A DNA stretch of 19,802 nucleotides. Origin: an uncultured Clostridia bacterium. Its GTDB lineage: Bacteria; Bacillota; Clostridia; Oscillospirales; Acutalibacteraceae. The stretch is taken from NCBI GenBank assembly GCA_946405565.1, contig CAMJHU010000004.1, forward strand, positions 1 through 19,802, in the 5' to 3' direction. A program made the translations under genes and the position numbers. Below the pieces are notes generated by a model, which saw only the letters and a program-made list of their open reading frames with translations, did no database searches and was not told the origin of the DNA. Of the stretch, positions 7,276 to 15,094 are shown piece after piece. Position 1 is the first letter of the stretch. Every line of letters starts with the position of its first letter.

Positions 7276-8646
7276 ATGGCTCCATCCCGCGACTCGCAAG
7301 CCGCTCAATATCAGAAGATGACCGGCACACCGGTGGAACAACTGGTGTTCCGGATGTCGATTCCCACCGTCATCAGTATGCTGGTGACCAATATCTACAA
7401 TCTCGCCGACACCTATTTCGTCAGTTCCATCGGCACCAGCGCCAGCGGCGCCGTCGGCATTGTCTTTGCGCTCATGGCGATTTTACAGGCGGTCGGCTTT
7501 ATGATGGGACACGGCGCCGGCAGTCTCATCAGCATGAAACTCGGCGCGAGAGATTTGCCCGCCGCCCGGAAGCTGGCTTCCACCGCTTTTTTCACGGCGC
7601 TGGCACTCGGCGTGAGTGTTTCCCTGATCGGACTGCTCTTCCTGCGTCCGCTGATGGTGCTGCTCGGCAGCACCCCCACCATTCTCCCCTATGCCAGCCG
7701 TTACGCGGTATTTATTCTGCTGGCGGCGCCCATGATGGTGACCAGCTGCGTCATGAACAACATTCTCCGCTACGAGGGAAAAGCCGCTTTTGCCATGGTG
7801 GGACTGACCTTCGGCGGCGTGCTGAATATCGCGCTCGACCCGCTCTTTATCTTCGGACTGAAACTGGGCATCACGGGCGCGGGACTGGCAACCGCACTCT
7901 CTCAGACAGTGAGTGCCGGACTGCTGCTCAGCGTCTTTCTGCGAGGCAAGACCCAAAGTACCTTCCGTCTGCGCGATCTCTCCCGACAGCCCGGCGATTA
8001 TCTGAGGATTTTCCGCAACGGAATGCCAAGTCTGCTCCGGCAGGGGCTCAACAGCATTGCCGCCATGCTGCTCAACAATGCCGCGGCGGTCTATGGCGAC
8101 CCTGCCGTCGCTGCCATGAGCATCGTGGGGCGCGCCAGCTTCCTGATTTTCGCGGTGGGCATCGGTATCGGACAGGGGCTTCAGCCGGTCAGCAGCTTCA
8201 ATTACGGCGCGGGACGCTATTCCCGCGTGCGCCGCGCCTATCTCTTCACCCTCGCCTACGGCACCTCCGTCTGCGCGGTGCTTTCCACCGTCGGACTGCT
8301 CTCTGCCGACAGCATTATCACCGCCTTCCGCGATGACCCCGCCGTCATCGCCATCGGCGTACCCGCTCTGCGCGCCCAGTGCCTTGCCTCTTACCTCTGC
8401 GTGATCTTTCAAAGCACCAATATGCTGCATCAGAGTGTCGGGCGAAGCAATGCCGCCACCGTGCTTGCCAGTCTGCGAAACGGCGTGTGTTTTATTCCTC
8501 TGATACTCCTGCTCCCCCGGCTGCTGGGCATCACCGGCGTCATGTGGGCGCAGCCCTGCGCGGACTTTCTCGCGTCGCTTGTGAGCATTCCCTTCCTGCT
8601 CCATTTCATCACCACTTTGCCGCCGGATACTCCTGCTTCTCCCTGA
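7276..8646 (+). CDS. MATE family multidrug/metabolite efflux transporter
   Basis: A 456-residue polytopic membrane protein with the two-lobed MatE architecture, about 12 hydrophobic helices. The first lobe starts at MSIPTVISMLVTNIYNLADTYF-type sequence near residue 15, and the second near residue 240 (GMPSLLRQGLNSIAA). Internal conserved elements include the GAGSLIS motif (first lobe) and the GQGLQPVSSFNYGAG motif (second lobe), both typical of the MATE branch common in Clostridia. Such pumps export cationic drugs or metabolites using sodium or proton gradients; the substrate cannot be predicted. The ATG at 7276 is chosen because AAGGAAGG ends 7 nt upstream; an open extension to 7207 would run through the terminator hairpin. 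It is the last plus-strand gene before a convergent minus-strand operon. Confidence 0.93.
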   Translation: MAPSRDSQAAQYQKMTGTPVEQLVFRMSIPTVISMLVTNIYNLADTYFVSSIGTSASGAVGIVFALMAILQAVGFMMGHGAGSLISMKLGARDLPAARKLASTAFFTALALGVSVSLIGLLFLRPLMVLLGSTPTILPYASRYAVFILLAAPMMVTSCVMNNILRYEGKAAFAMVGLTFGGVLNIALDPLFIFGLKLGITGAGLATALSQTVSAGLLLSVFLRGKTQSTFRLRDLSRQPGDYLRIFRNGMPSLLRQGLNSIAAMLLNNAAAVYGDPAVAAMSIVGRASFLIFAVGIGIGQGLQPVSSFNYGAGRYSRVRRAYLFTLAYGTSVCAVLSTVGLLSADSIITAFRDDPAVIAIGVPALRAQCLASYLCVIFQSTNMLHQSVGRSNAATVLASLRNGVCFIPLILLLPRLLGITGVMWAQPCADFLASLVSIPFLLHFITTLPPDTPASP

Positions 8647-8688
8647 AATATTGCGTTTTATATATCATATTCATTTTCTCATCATCAC

Positions 8689-8737
8689 GCAATCGCCCCA
8701 TAAGGCAACACATCGTACTGCCTTATGGGGCGATTGC
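8689..8737. terminator. Long perfect hairpin between convergent genes
   Basis: Two 19-nt arms (8689-8707 and 8719-8737) are perfectly complementary around an 11-nt loop, between the end of the MATE gene and the end of the VWA gene. Neither side has a true T-run, so it is not a textbook intrinsic terminator. The position between converging genes suggests a transcript 3'-end or RNA-stability element serving both. Confidence 0.6.
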
Positions 8738-8749
8738 ATAGAAAAATGG

Positions 8750-9901
8750 TTACTTTTTGGCAAACCCGCTCAGATCCTGCCGTTTGAGCGCGCGTTCCAG
8801 CAGTTCCGGCAGCCGGTCGGGCGGACAGGCAAAGCAGGGTATTCCCAGATTGGCAATCCGCTGGGCAGTGGTTTCGTCATAATACGCCTTGCCGCCGTCT
8901 GCAATCGCCAGCAGGACGATGACCGTCACACCCGCATCATGCAGCGCCTCGATACGCCGCAGCAGCGCCGCGCGGTTGCCGCCTTCCTCCAAGTCCGAAA
9001 TCAGGAAAAACAGCGTCTTACCGGGTTCTTCCACCAAGCCTTCGCAATAGGCGACCGATTTGGCAATATCCGTGCCGCCGCCCATCTGAAAACCGAACAG
9101 CAGGTCCACCGGGTCGGCGCACAGCGGCGTCAGATCCATGATCTGCGTGTCGAAGGCAACCACATGGGTCTGCACTGCCGACATCGACGCCAGGATACAC
9201 GCCATCACCGAGGAATACAGAATGGAATCCCCCATCGAACCGCTCTGGTCAATATCGAGAATTACCTGCCAGCGATTCACCCGGCTGGAGCGGTCGAAGA
9301 AATACACCCGTTCAGGAATCACCGCGCCGAGCGATGGATTGTAATGTTTCAGGTTGCGGCGGATAGTGGTGGGAAAGTCAATGGCTGCCGCACTGGGCAG
9401 AGGGGAATGGGCGCGTTTATTGAGCGCGGCGGTCACGGCGCGTCGCATATCGTTTTCCAGCATTTTGTTGATGTCTTCTACAATGCGGCGGATAAACCGA
9501 CGGGCGTTTTCCTTGGATTTTTTGGGAATCTGATCTTTGAGCATGAGAAGCGTGGACGCCATCTGCAAGTCGGGTTCGAGATTGTCGAGCAGCTCCGGTT
9601 CGAGCAAAAGCTGTTTCAGTCCCTTGCGCTCAATCGCGTCGTTCTGCACCACCGCGACGGTCTCGCTGTCGAAGAGACGGCGCAGATCTCCCAGCCAGCG
9701 GGCAATATGCGGAGACGACGCTCCCCGTCCCGCACCGCGCCGGGAAATGCTTTCGCCTTCGCCGCCGTAGATTGCCGCGAGCGCCTGATCCATCATCATT
9801 TCCTCCGGTGACAGCGTTTCGCCGCCCATATCGGTGAAACGTTTTTCGCTCTCGGAACCGAGAATCAGCCGCCAGCGTGCGATTTGTTTTTGCTGTGTCA
9901 T
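8750..9901 (-). CDS. VWA domain-containing protein (CoxE-like) of the MoxR-DUF5682 system
   Basis: A 383-residue cytoplasmic protein. The C-terminal half is a von Willebrand factor A domain with a complete metal-binding MIDAS: D218-x-S220-G-S222, T277 in the GGGTD loop and D303 in ISDLEEGG. The N-terminal half is helical and charged, as in CoxE-like proteins that act as substrate adaptors for MoxR AAA+ ATPases. AAGGAAGGGG ends 7 nt before the ATG. Upstream in the same direction are DUF5682 and the MoxR ATPase, the usual partners, but 293 bp containing the inverted hairpin repeat intervene. Probable role: bind targets in a metal-dependent manner and present them to the MoxR ring. The client is unknown. 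Confidence 0.88.
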   Translation of the reverse strand: MTQQKQIARWRLILGSESEKRFTDMGGETLSPEEMMMDQALAAIYGGEGESISRRGAGRGASSPHIARWLGDLRRLFDSETVAVVQNDAIERKGLKQLLLEPELLDNLEPDLQMASTLLMLKDQIPKKSKENARRFIRRIVEDINKMLENDMRRAVTAALNKRAHSPLPSAAAIDFPTTIRRNLKHYNPSLGAVIPERVYFFDRSSRVNRWQVILDIDQSGSMGDSILYSSVMACILASMSAVQTHVVAFDTQIMDLTPLCADPVDLLFGFQMGGGTDIAKSVAYCEGLVEEPGKTLFFLISDLEEGGNRAALLRRIEALHDAGVTVIVLLAIADGGKAYYDETTAQRIANLGIPCFACPPDRLPELLERALKRQDLSGFAKK

Positions 9902-9969
9902 GGGACTGCCCCTTCCTTTACGATAATATGATGCGCGATGTGAATGTTTTTTTCGGGAAAGCTGTACGG

Positions 9970-10059
9970 TATTCGCCCTGCCCTGTTGCTTATCTTGGCT
10001 TGTTTTGCTTTGGCGGGGTTCCCCGTTTGTATTCGCCCTGCCCCGTTACTTATCTTGGC
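9970..10059. repeat. Direct repeat with 60-bp period next to the hairpin element
   Basis: A 30-bp sequence at 9970-9999 recurs at 10030-10059 with two substitutions, exactly 60 bp apart. The second unit corresponds to the tail of the hairpin repeat (its counterpart in copy 1 is near 110-138), so the tail module appears to have been duplicated in this copy. The spacer holds a small cgggg/ccccg hairpin near 10014-10025. Confidence 0.8.
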
Positions 10060-10178
10060 GCGATTCGCTCGGCAGGCTTCCGCCTGCCTCGTGGGACGCT
10101 GTCCCACTCCCTGGCAGGGCTCCTGCCCTGCACCCGCCAAAGGGACTCGTCCCTTTGGAATCCCCGCCGCTTCGCGGC
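10024..10178 (-). repeat. Multi-hairpin dispersed repeat, copy 2 (inverted)
   Basis: This is the reverse complement of the element at 1-144, nearly identical over its first 80 bp. Hairpins on this copy are 10166-10178 (5-bp stem), 10137-10158 (9 bp), 10114-10131 (7 bp), 10091-10107 (7 bp) and 10071-10088 (7 bp). The last hairpin differs in sequence from its counterpart in copy 1, yet both arms have changed together so that it still folds. It fills most of the 293-bp gap between DUF5682 and the VWA gene, 17 bp after the DUF5682 stop. I see no gene in the gap. Confidence 0.88.
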
Positions 10179-10194
10179 TAATTATGCGCTGTTT

Positions 10195-12453
10195 TCAGAT
10201 ATCGTCAAAGTCAAAATCGCTGAGTTCCTCCAGCGCCGCCTGTTCTTCCTCGGTGGGCTGATTCATCAGCGCCTCGGCGGCTTGCGTGGGATTCACGCCC
10301 CAGATTTCCCCCAGATTTTCGGCAATATCGCTTTTTTCATTGGGTGAAAAATCCGCAAAGGCGCGGCGCAAAAAGACCAGCGCCCGCCTGAAAGCGTCGT
10401 CATCCAGCTCGTCCAGATAGTCGCTGAGCTGCCGCCAGAGAGACAGCCGCGTGATCAAGGCATAGCGGTTCTTTGCCGCCAGTCCCTCAAACCATCCCGC
10501 ACCAAGCTCCGCGGGTACGCCCGGCGAAAGCCGCCGCGCCACTTCCCGCTGCAATAATGCCTCGTCCGCCGTACCCCGCTCCAGCAGAACCGCCATGGCA
10601 AAGCCGGAACACCGGGTATTGAGGTCGTCGCGGTCGGAGATGGTTTCCAGCAGCGAGAGCCAGCGGGTATCGTCCAGCCAGTCGTGATAGAGCGGCAGGG
10701 CGTTGAGACGGTCCATAGCCCGCGTGATTTCGGTTGCCGCCTTTGCGTCACAGCGGCAGCTGTCCTCCAGCGTCAGGCAGGCGCGAAGGAAGAGCTGTTC
10801 CAGCAGCGGTATCACGGGAGACGGGTCAAACTGCCGCAGGTCGCCGTAGCGTATGACCAGCGAGAGCTTTTCCGCCGTGGCTGCCACAGCGGTCAGTGCC
10901 GCCGCGTCTACCGAAAGTTTCTGTAAAGCGTGCAATGCGTGCATTGCCGCCGAAGGCATTCCGCAGAGAAACGCGTTCTGAAAGACTTCCGCCGCCTCGT
11001 CTATGGACGCAGCCTGTTCCGCCGCTTTGCGCAGAGCAAAATCCGCCGCGCCTTCCACCGTATCGCCCAGAAGCGAGGCTTCCACCACTTCGATTTCCAT
11101 TTCCGGCGTCCAGCGCAAATCCCAGTATTCGCCCCAATTGGCGCGTTCCTGACGGCTCGTGCGGGACGACGCGAAATGAATCCCCAGCACCCGCAGACGG
11201 TGGAGGAAAAACGAACGCCGCAAATCCAGCAGCGCCGCGTCTTTGCTTTTGACGCGCAGGTTTTCGCGCAAATCCAGGTCCAATGGCTGTATCTCGTGGA
11301 CGCGGTATTTTTCCAGTTTGAGGGCTTTGAGCTGTCGGTAAAAATCTTCCTGCACCGAGGTACGGCTCACCCCTTCGGGCAGAAAACCGATGGTCTTGCC
11401 GATGTTCACGTCGGCAAACGCCAGCGCCAGTTCGCCGTACTGTCCGTGACCCATCGTGGCAATTGCCCCGTCCTGTAAATCCCGCAGAACGGGGAAACGG
11501 CTCCCGCGCAGTGCCGCCAGCGCTTCCGCGAGACGCAGCGCTTCGATGACCTCCGCTGAGGAAACGATGTTGCCCGCCTTGCGATGGGCTGCCGCCAGTT
11601 CCACGAGATACCGTCCGGCGGCGCTTTCCAGCCCTTCGCCGTTGAGACAGTCCCACAGCAGTCCGAAATAGGCGGGCGCCTGATTGCCCGCGCCGTAGCC
11701 GCTGCGGGTGGTCAGGCGGTAGTAGGAATAGGGCATCAGCGTGGCGCTGCTTTCGGCGGACGGCAGCGCGTCCCGTTCCTCGTCGGTCATGGGCGCACAG
11801 TTCCGCAGACCCTCTACATGATACGCGCCGCAGACACAGAAAATCTTTCCGGGAGGAATCCCGCTGTCGAGCGTGTCCTGTATCACGCGCTTCATGCAGG
11901 CTTCGCGCAGGGCATTTTCCGCCGTGCGTCGGGCGTCATCGACGGTGGAACGGCGCAGTTCCCGTCCGAAGGCGGCACAGGCTGCCTGATAATCGTCGGG
12001 CTGCTCGAAATGCCGTTCCCAGAAGGCGTCGTGTTCCTCGCCGGTGAGCTTTTCGAGCTGTCGGTAGACCGATTCCGTCGTATGGGATTGGCTGCCATTG
12101 TCAGATGCGGGCGCATCCGTTTCCTTTTCGTTAAAGGCGAGAAACGTGCCGGACGGCAGGTCCATGAACCGGCAGGGAACGCCGTGTTCATGCGCCCAGA
12201 GAATCGCCTGTATTTCGGGCGAATAAACCGCAAAGGGATAGAGAATCGAGCGAACCGGCGGCGTGAGGGTATATGCCATGATCGCCACGGGGTACTGCGT
12301 GCGCGGGTCGCAGAGCCACGGCATCTGGTCGTTCAGATCGCTCGGTCCCTCCACCAGAATCACGGAAGGCTGCAATTCGTCCAATGCCCGCCGGAGATGA
12401 AACGCGGCGGCAGGCGACAGATGACGCACCCCGAAAAATGTCACCCCGTCCAT
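10195..12453 (-). CDS. DUF5682 family protein (possible TIKI/EreA-like enzyme)
   Basis: A 752-residue cytoplasmic protein of the DUF5682 family, found together with MoxR ATPases and VWA proteins. The first 230 residues have the look of the TIKI/TraB/EreA/ChaN-type fold: GVRHLSP with His11, VILVEGPSD with Glu35, RFMDLP with Asp98, a WERHFE segment near 145-150 and CGAYH ending at His212. These could be metal or catalytic residues; that reading is my inference and no activity is established to my knowledge. The rest is alpha-helical, possibly a repeat scaffold, and the C-terminus is very acidic. Its ATG overlaps the MoxR stop by one base (TGATG), so the two are translationally coupled. The VWA gene follows 293 bp downstream beyond a repeat. 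Confidence 0.88.
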   Translation of the reverse strand: MDGVTFFGVRHLSPAAAFHLRRALDELQPSVILVEGPSDLNDQMPWLCDPRTQYPVAIMAYTLTPPVRSILYPFAVYSPEIQAILWAHEHGVPCRFMDLPSGTFLAFNEKETDAPASDNGSQSHTTESVYRQLEKLTGEEHDAFWERHFEQPDDYQAACAAFGRELRRSTVDDARRTAENALREACMKRVIQDTLDSGIPPGKIFCVCGAYHVEGLRNCAPMTDEERDALPSAESSATLMPYSYYRLTTRSGYGAGNQAPAYFGLLWDCLNGEGLESAAGRYLVELAAAHRKAGNIVSSAEVIEALRLAEALAALRGSRFPVLRDLQDGAIATMGHGQYGELALAFADVNIGKTIGFLPEGVSRTSVQEDFYRQLKALKLEKYRVHEIQPLDLDLRENLRVKSKDAALLDLRRSFFLHRLRVLGIHFASSRTSRQERANWGEYWDLRWTPEMEIEVVEASLLGDTVEGAADFALRKAAEQAASIDEAAEVFQNAFLCGMPSAAMHALHALQKLSVDAAALTAVAATAEKLSLVIRYGDLRQFDPSPVIPLLEQLFLRACLTLEDSCRCDAKAATEITRAMDRLNALPLYHDWLDDTRWLSLLETISDRDDLNTRCSGFAMAVLLERGTADEALLQREVARRLSPGVPAELGAGWFEGLAAKNRYALITRLSLWRQLSDYLDELDDDAFRRALVFLRRAFADFSPNEKSDIAENLGEIWGVNPTQAAEALMNQPTEEEQAALEELSDFDFDDI

Positions 12454-13544
12454 CAGGATTCCAGCTCCTTACAGGCGCGATAGAGCGGAAGCCACTGACT
12501 GCCGCGTTTTTTCATCACGTTTTCAAGGTATTCCTTCCACGCGATTTTATCCTTGTCGTCGTCCTTGACCACCGCGCCCTGCAAGCCCGCCGCGAGGTCG
12601 TCCGCCGTAATTTCCCCGCTGCCGAAGCTCCCCGCCAGCGCCATCGAATTGGCGAGCAGTGAAATGGCTTCGGCGGTGGAAAGTACGCCGCTGGTGGTTT
12701 TTACTTTCTGCTTGCCGTCGAGGGTTTCCCCTGACCGCAGTTCCCGGAAAATCGTGACAATTTTGGTGACGGTATCTTCATCGGGCAGTGCGGCGTGAAG
12801 CGTCATGCCCGACGACATCTGCGCCACGCGGGTGCGCACGATGTCGATTTCGGTTTCCATATCGGAGGGGGTGGGCAGCACTACAATGTTGAAGCGTCGC
12901 TTCAATGCCGCCGACATCTCATTGACGCCTTTGTCGCGGGTGTTGGCGGTGGCAATCAGCGAGAACCCGCGCCGGGCGGGAACTTCCAGCCCCAGTTCCG
13001 GCACACTGATACGCTTCTCGGACAAAATGGAAATCAGCGCGTCCTGTACCTCGCTGGCGCAGCGGGAAATTTCCTCCACGCGGGCGAGCGTACCGGTTTC
13101 CATGGCGCGGTAGATGGGGCTTTTGACCATTGCCTCGGCGCTGGGACCGTTGGCAATCAGCATGGCGTAATTCCACGAATAGCGGATCTGTTCCTCGGTG
13201 GTGCCCGCGGTTCCCTGCACCGTCTTGGTGGAATCGCCGTTGATCGCGGCGGCGAGATGTTCGCTCAGCCACGATTTGGCGGTACCCGGTTCCCCGATGA
13301 GCAGCAGGGCGCGGTCGGTGACCAGTGTGGCGATGGCGATTTCCACGAGGCGGCGGCTGCCGATGTATTTGGGCGAGATATCCACGCCCTTGACCTTCGT
13401 GCCGCCGAGGATATAGGTCAGCACCGAGCGCGGCGACATCTGCCAGCCGGTCGGCACCGGGTCGGTTTCGGCGGCGATGAGCGCCTGTATTTCGTTGGCA
13501 TAGGCTTCCTCTGCGGTCTGCCGCAGAATCGTTGGCTGTTCCAC
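12453..13544 (-). CDS. MoxR-family AAA+ ATPase (product from the internal GTG start)
   Basis: This is the likely independent ATPase inside the long ORF: 363 residues from GTG at 13544, the size and N-terminus expected for the MoxR ATPases that partner DUF5682. After the start comes the family-typical helix EQPTILRQTAEEAYANEI; Walker A lies near residues 84-91, followed by GTAGTTEEQIRYSWNYA, QDALISILSEK and ALKRRF. Such ATPases form rings that remodel or insert cofactors into client proteins, guided by VWA adaptors. An AAAGGAG site lies 10 nt upstream of the GTG. The stop overlaps the DUF5682 ATG. Whether this form, the full fusion or both exist needs protein data. Confidence 0.72.
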   Translation of the reverse strand: MEQPTILRQTAEEAYANEIQALIAAETDPVPTGWQMSPRSVLTYILGGTKVKGVDISPKYIGSRRLVEIAIATLVTDRALLLIGEPGTAKSWLSEHLAAAINGDSTKTVQGTAGTTEEQIRYSWNYAMLIANGPSAEAMVKSPIYRAMETGTLARVEEISRCASEVQDALISILSEKRISVPELGLEVPARRGFSLIATANTRDKGVNEMSAALKRRFNIVVLPTPSDMETEIDIVRTRVAQMSSGMTLHAALPDEDTVTKIVTIFRELRSGETLDGKQKVKTTSGVLSTAEAISLLANSMALAGSFGSGEITADDLAAGLQGAVVKDDDKDKIAWKEYLENVMKKRGSQWLPLYRACKELES

Positions 13545-15089
13545 TGTTTTGCAGCTCCTTTGTGAATTTTTTGATGGATACGGTATCTCCACCGTGCGGA
13601 ATACCGTGTTGTGTTCTTCTGAATGTTCTCCGCGCGCTGTTCTCGCGCGAATCACGAACCAATACCGCTTTCCGCGTGAAAATCCCCTGACCACGGCGCA
13701 ATAGGGATAGGCGTCTTCCTGCTGTCCGTATGTGTCTCCCGGTTCCGGAACCAGCGTCAGCCGCTTGGCGGCGGACAGTTCCGGGTCGAGCGAAAAGTCC
13801 GGCGGCGCGTCACTGTAATACAGTGTATACACCACACCGCAGGGAGACAGCGCCACGTCCCATCTCACGGCGACTGCGTCGCCGTCGATGCGTACCGCTT
13901 CTCCGATACCCACGCGTGGAGAAGGCGCACGGGGCGGCCATGTGGGGGAATCGTTGTACACGCTGCTCCATATCGGCGGCGCGGGGAAAGGTATGGCGGA
14001 ATGGCGCAGGACAAAATCATTGAGCAGCGTCAGTCCGCTGTCGGTCAGATAATGGGAAAAGCCCATGGCTTCCGCTTCGGCAATATCGGTATAGAATGCC
14101 GCAAGTCCTTCCTCCGACTGTCCGGCAAGCGTTTCCCGGAGTTTCAGAGCGGGCGGACCCTCGGCATATCCCAGCGACAGCACCGTGAAGCCGTCGGGAC
14201 GCGTTGCCTCCGCCAGCAGTTTCGGCGCGACGGCATAGCGGTTGTCGGCAGCATAGCCCTCATGGTACAACTGCTTGGGACTGGCGTCCAGCCGGTAGCT
14301 TTCAAATAACAGAAAGTCAATATAATGCCGGGTACAGAAGCGGTAGTGAGGGAGACGCGGGTCAAAAAAGAACAATCCCCGGTTCTGGCAGATGAGTTTG
14401 CCGGGATAGCGCTGCCGCAGCCGGTCCAGAAATGCCGACGCGCCTGCAGCCGTCCACTCAAAGCGCGTGCGGGCAGGATTGTCGTCTTGGGTATAGGCAT
14501 TGGGGGCGCAGGTATCGAGCGTATCGAGAAAGATGCCGTCGCAGTCCAGTCCGCGTCCGTAATCCGGGGTAAGGATTTCGCGGATACCGGCAGCGCCGTC
14601 CTGCCCGTCAAGCGTCATGCCGTCCAGCACGTCGAACCACGCGGGGTCGCCGATGCGGGTATAGGCGCAGCCGAAGAAGGGATTGCGGTCGGGCAGTCCG
14701 TCGCGGTCGTTGTCGTCGAGGTAGTAGGAGGCAAATCCCGTGCCGCCGGGAGAGGGAAGTCCCGCCCCGTCGGGGCTGTCGGCGGAGGGAAGGGGTGCGG
14801 CTTTATCCGCGCGGGGGTCAACCCGCGGACCGCTGCCGTCGCCGGTAAAGCGGGAATCGTTACGCATGGCTTGCCCGCTGATACCTGCCGTGCGCAGGTC
14901 TTCGCCGACGGATAGATAGCCGAATACCCTGGTGCCGGCTCGCTGTATGCGCGCCACAACGTCGCGCGTGAGGTTGCCGGAGGACGGATGGAGAATCGCT
15001 ACGTCATACAAAACGGCATTCCTGACCGCTTTGTCATCAAGAATGCCGTAGTAGATCATATAGGTCGGTTTTTCAGGGAAGGACTTCAT
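12453..15089 (-). CDS. Unusual long ORF: polygalactosaminidase-like domain joined to MoxR AAA+ ATPase
   Basis: One open frame of 878 residues covers two unrelated proteins. Residues 1-370 resemble the endo-alpha-1,4-polygalactosaminidase (GH114-like) TIM barrel: DGIFLDTLD (184-192) holds the expected catalytic Asp, with ICQNRG (233-238) and LFES (261-264). Residues about 390-505 resemble a fibronectin type III domain. No signal peptide is present, unusual for this hydrolase group. Residues 516-878 are a complete MoxR ATPase: Walker A GEPGTAKS (599-606), VEEISR as Walker B-like segment, ATANTRDKG sensor region and ALKRRF arginine finger. The join (about 506-515) reads like translated intergenic DNA, including a Shine-Dalgarno. 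The ATG at 15089 lies 5 nt after the ABC ATPase stop and has only a weak ribosome binding site. A true fusion, or two proteins from a gene pair that lost its stop, are both possible. Confidence 0.75.
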   Translation of the reverse strand: MKSFPEKPTYMIYYGILDDKAVRNAVLYDVAILHPSSGNLTRDVVARIQRAGTRVFGYLSVGEDLRTAGISGQAMRNDSRFTGDGSGPRVDPRADKAAPLPSADSPDGAGLPSPGGTGFASYYLDDNDRDGLPDRNPFFGCAYTRIGDPAWFDVLDGMTLDGQDGAAGIREILTPDYGRGLDCDGIFLDTLDTCAPNAYTQDDNPARTRFEWTAAGASAFLDRLRQRYPGKLICQNRGLFFFDPRLPHYRFCTRHYIDFLLFESYRLDASPKQLYHEGYAADNRYAVAPKLLAEATRPDGFTVLSLGYAEGPPALKLRETLAGQSEEGLAAFYTDIAEAEAMGFSHYLTDSGLTLLNDFVLRHSAIPFPAPPIWSSVYNDSPTWPPRAPSPRVGIGEAVRIDGDAVAVRWDVALSPCGVVYTLYYSDAPPDFSLDPELSAAKRLTLVPEPGDTYGQQEDAYPYCAVVRGFSRGKRYWFVIRARTARGEHSEEHNTVFRTVEIPYPSKNSQRSCKTVEQPTILRQTAEEAYANEIQALIAAETDPVPTGWQMSPRSVLTYILGGTKVKGVDISPKYIGSRRLVEIAIATLVTDRALLLIGEPGTAKSWLSEHLAAAINGDSTKTVQGTAGTTEEQIRYSWNYAMLIANGPSAEAMVKSPIYRAMETGTLARVEEISRCASEVQDALISILSEKRISVPELGLEVPARRGFSLIATANTRDKGVNEMSAALKRRFNIVVLPTPSDMETEIDIVRTRVAQMSSGMTLHAALPDEDTVTKIVTIFRELRSGETLDGKQKVKTTSGVLSTAEAISLLANSMALAGSFGSGEITADDLAAGLQGAVVKDDDKDKIAWKEYLENVMKKRGSQWLPLYRACKELES
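13542..13561 (-). promoter_or_regulatory. Internal Shine-Dalgarno and GTG start for the MoxR ATPase
   Basis: Read on the minus strand, AAAGGAG (13561-13555) is followed after 10 nt by GTG (13544-13542), in frame with the long ORF. The site is stronger than the one at the ORF's own ATG. It marks the boundary at which the MoxR homology begins, so it is very likely a used translation start. Confidence 0.75.
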
Positions 15090-15094
15090 ACCGC

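Noticed and set aside
6585..8336. 583-residue plus-strand open frame overlapping the flavoprotein and MATE genes
   Set aside because: It spans two well-supported genes in another frame, is rich in Arg and Ser with no recognisable domain, and crosses a terminator.
7483..8604. 373-residue minus-strand open frame opposite the MATE gene
   Set aside because: Antisense shadow of a clear membrane protein; composition rich in His, Gly and Gln without domains or ribosome binding site.
12919..13701. Frameshift as explanation of the fused hydrolase/MoxR ORF
   Set aside because: Adding or removing one base in the A-run near 13568 does not give a prompt stop in the other frames, and both halves are in the same frame, so a lost stop codon is simpler. 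A sequencing substitution remains possible.
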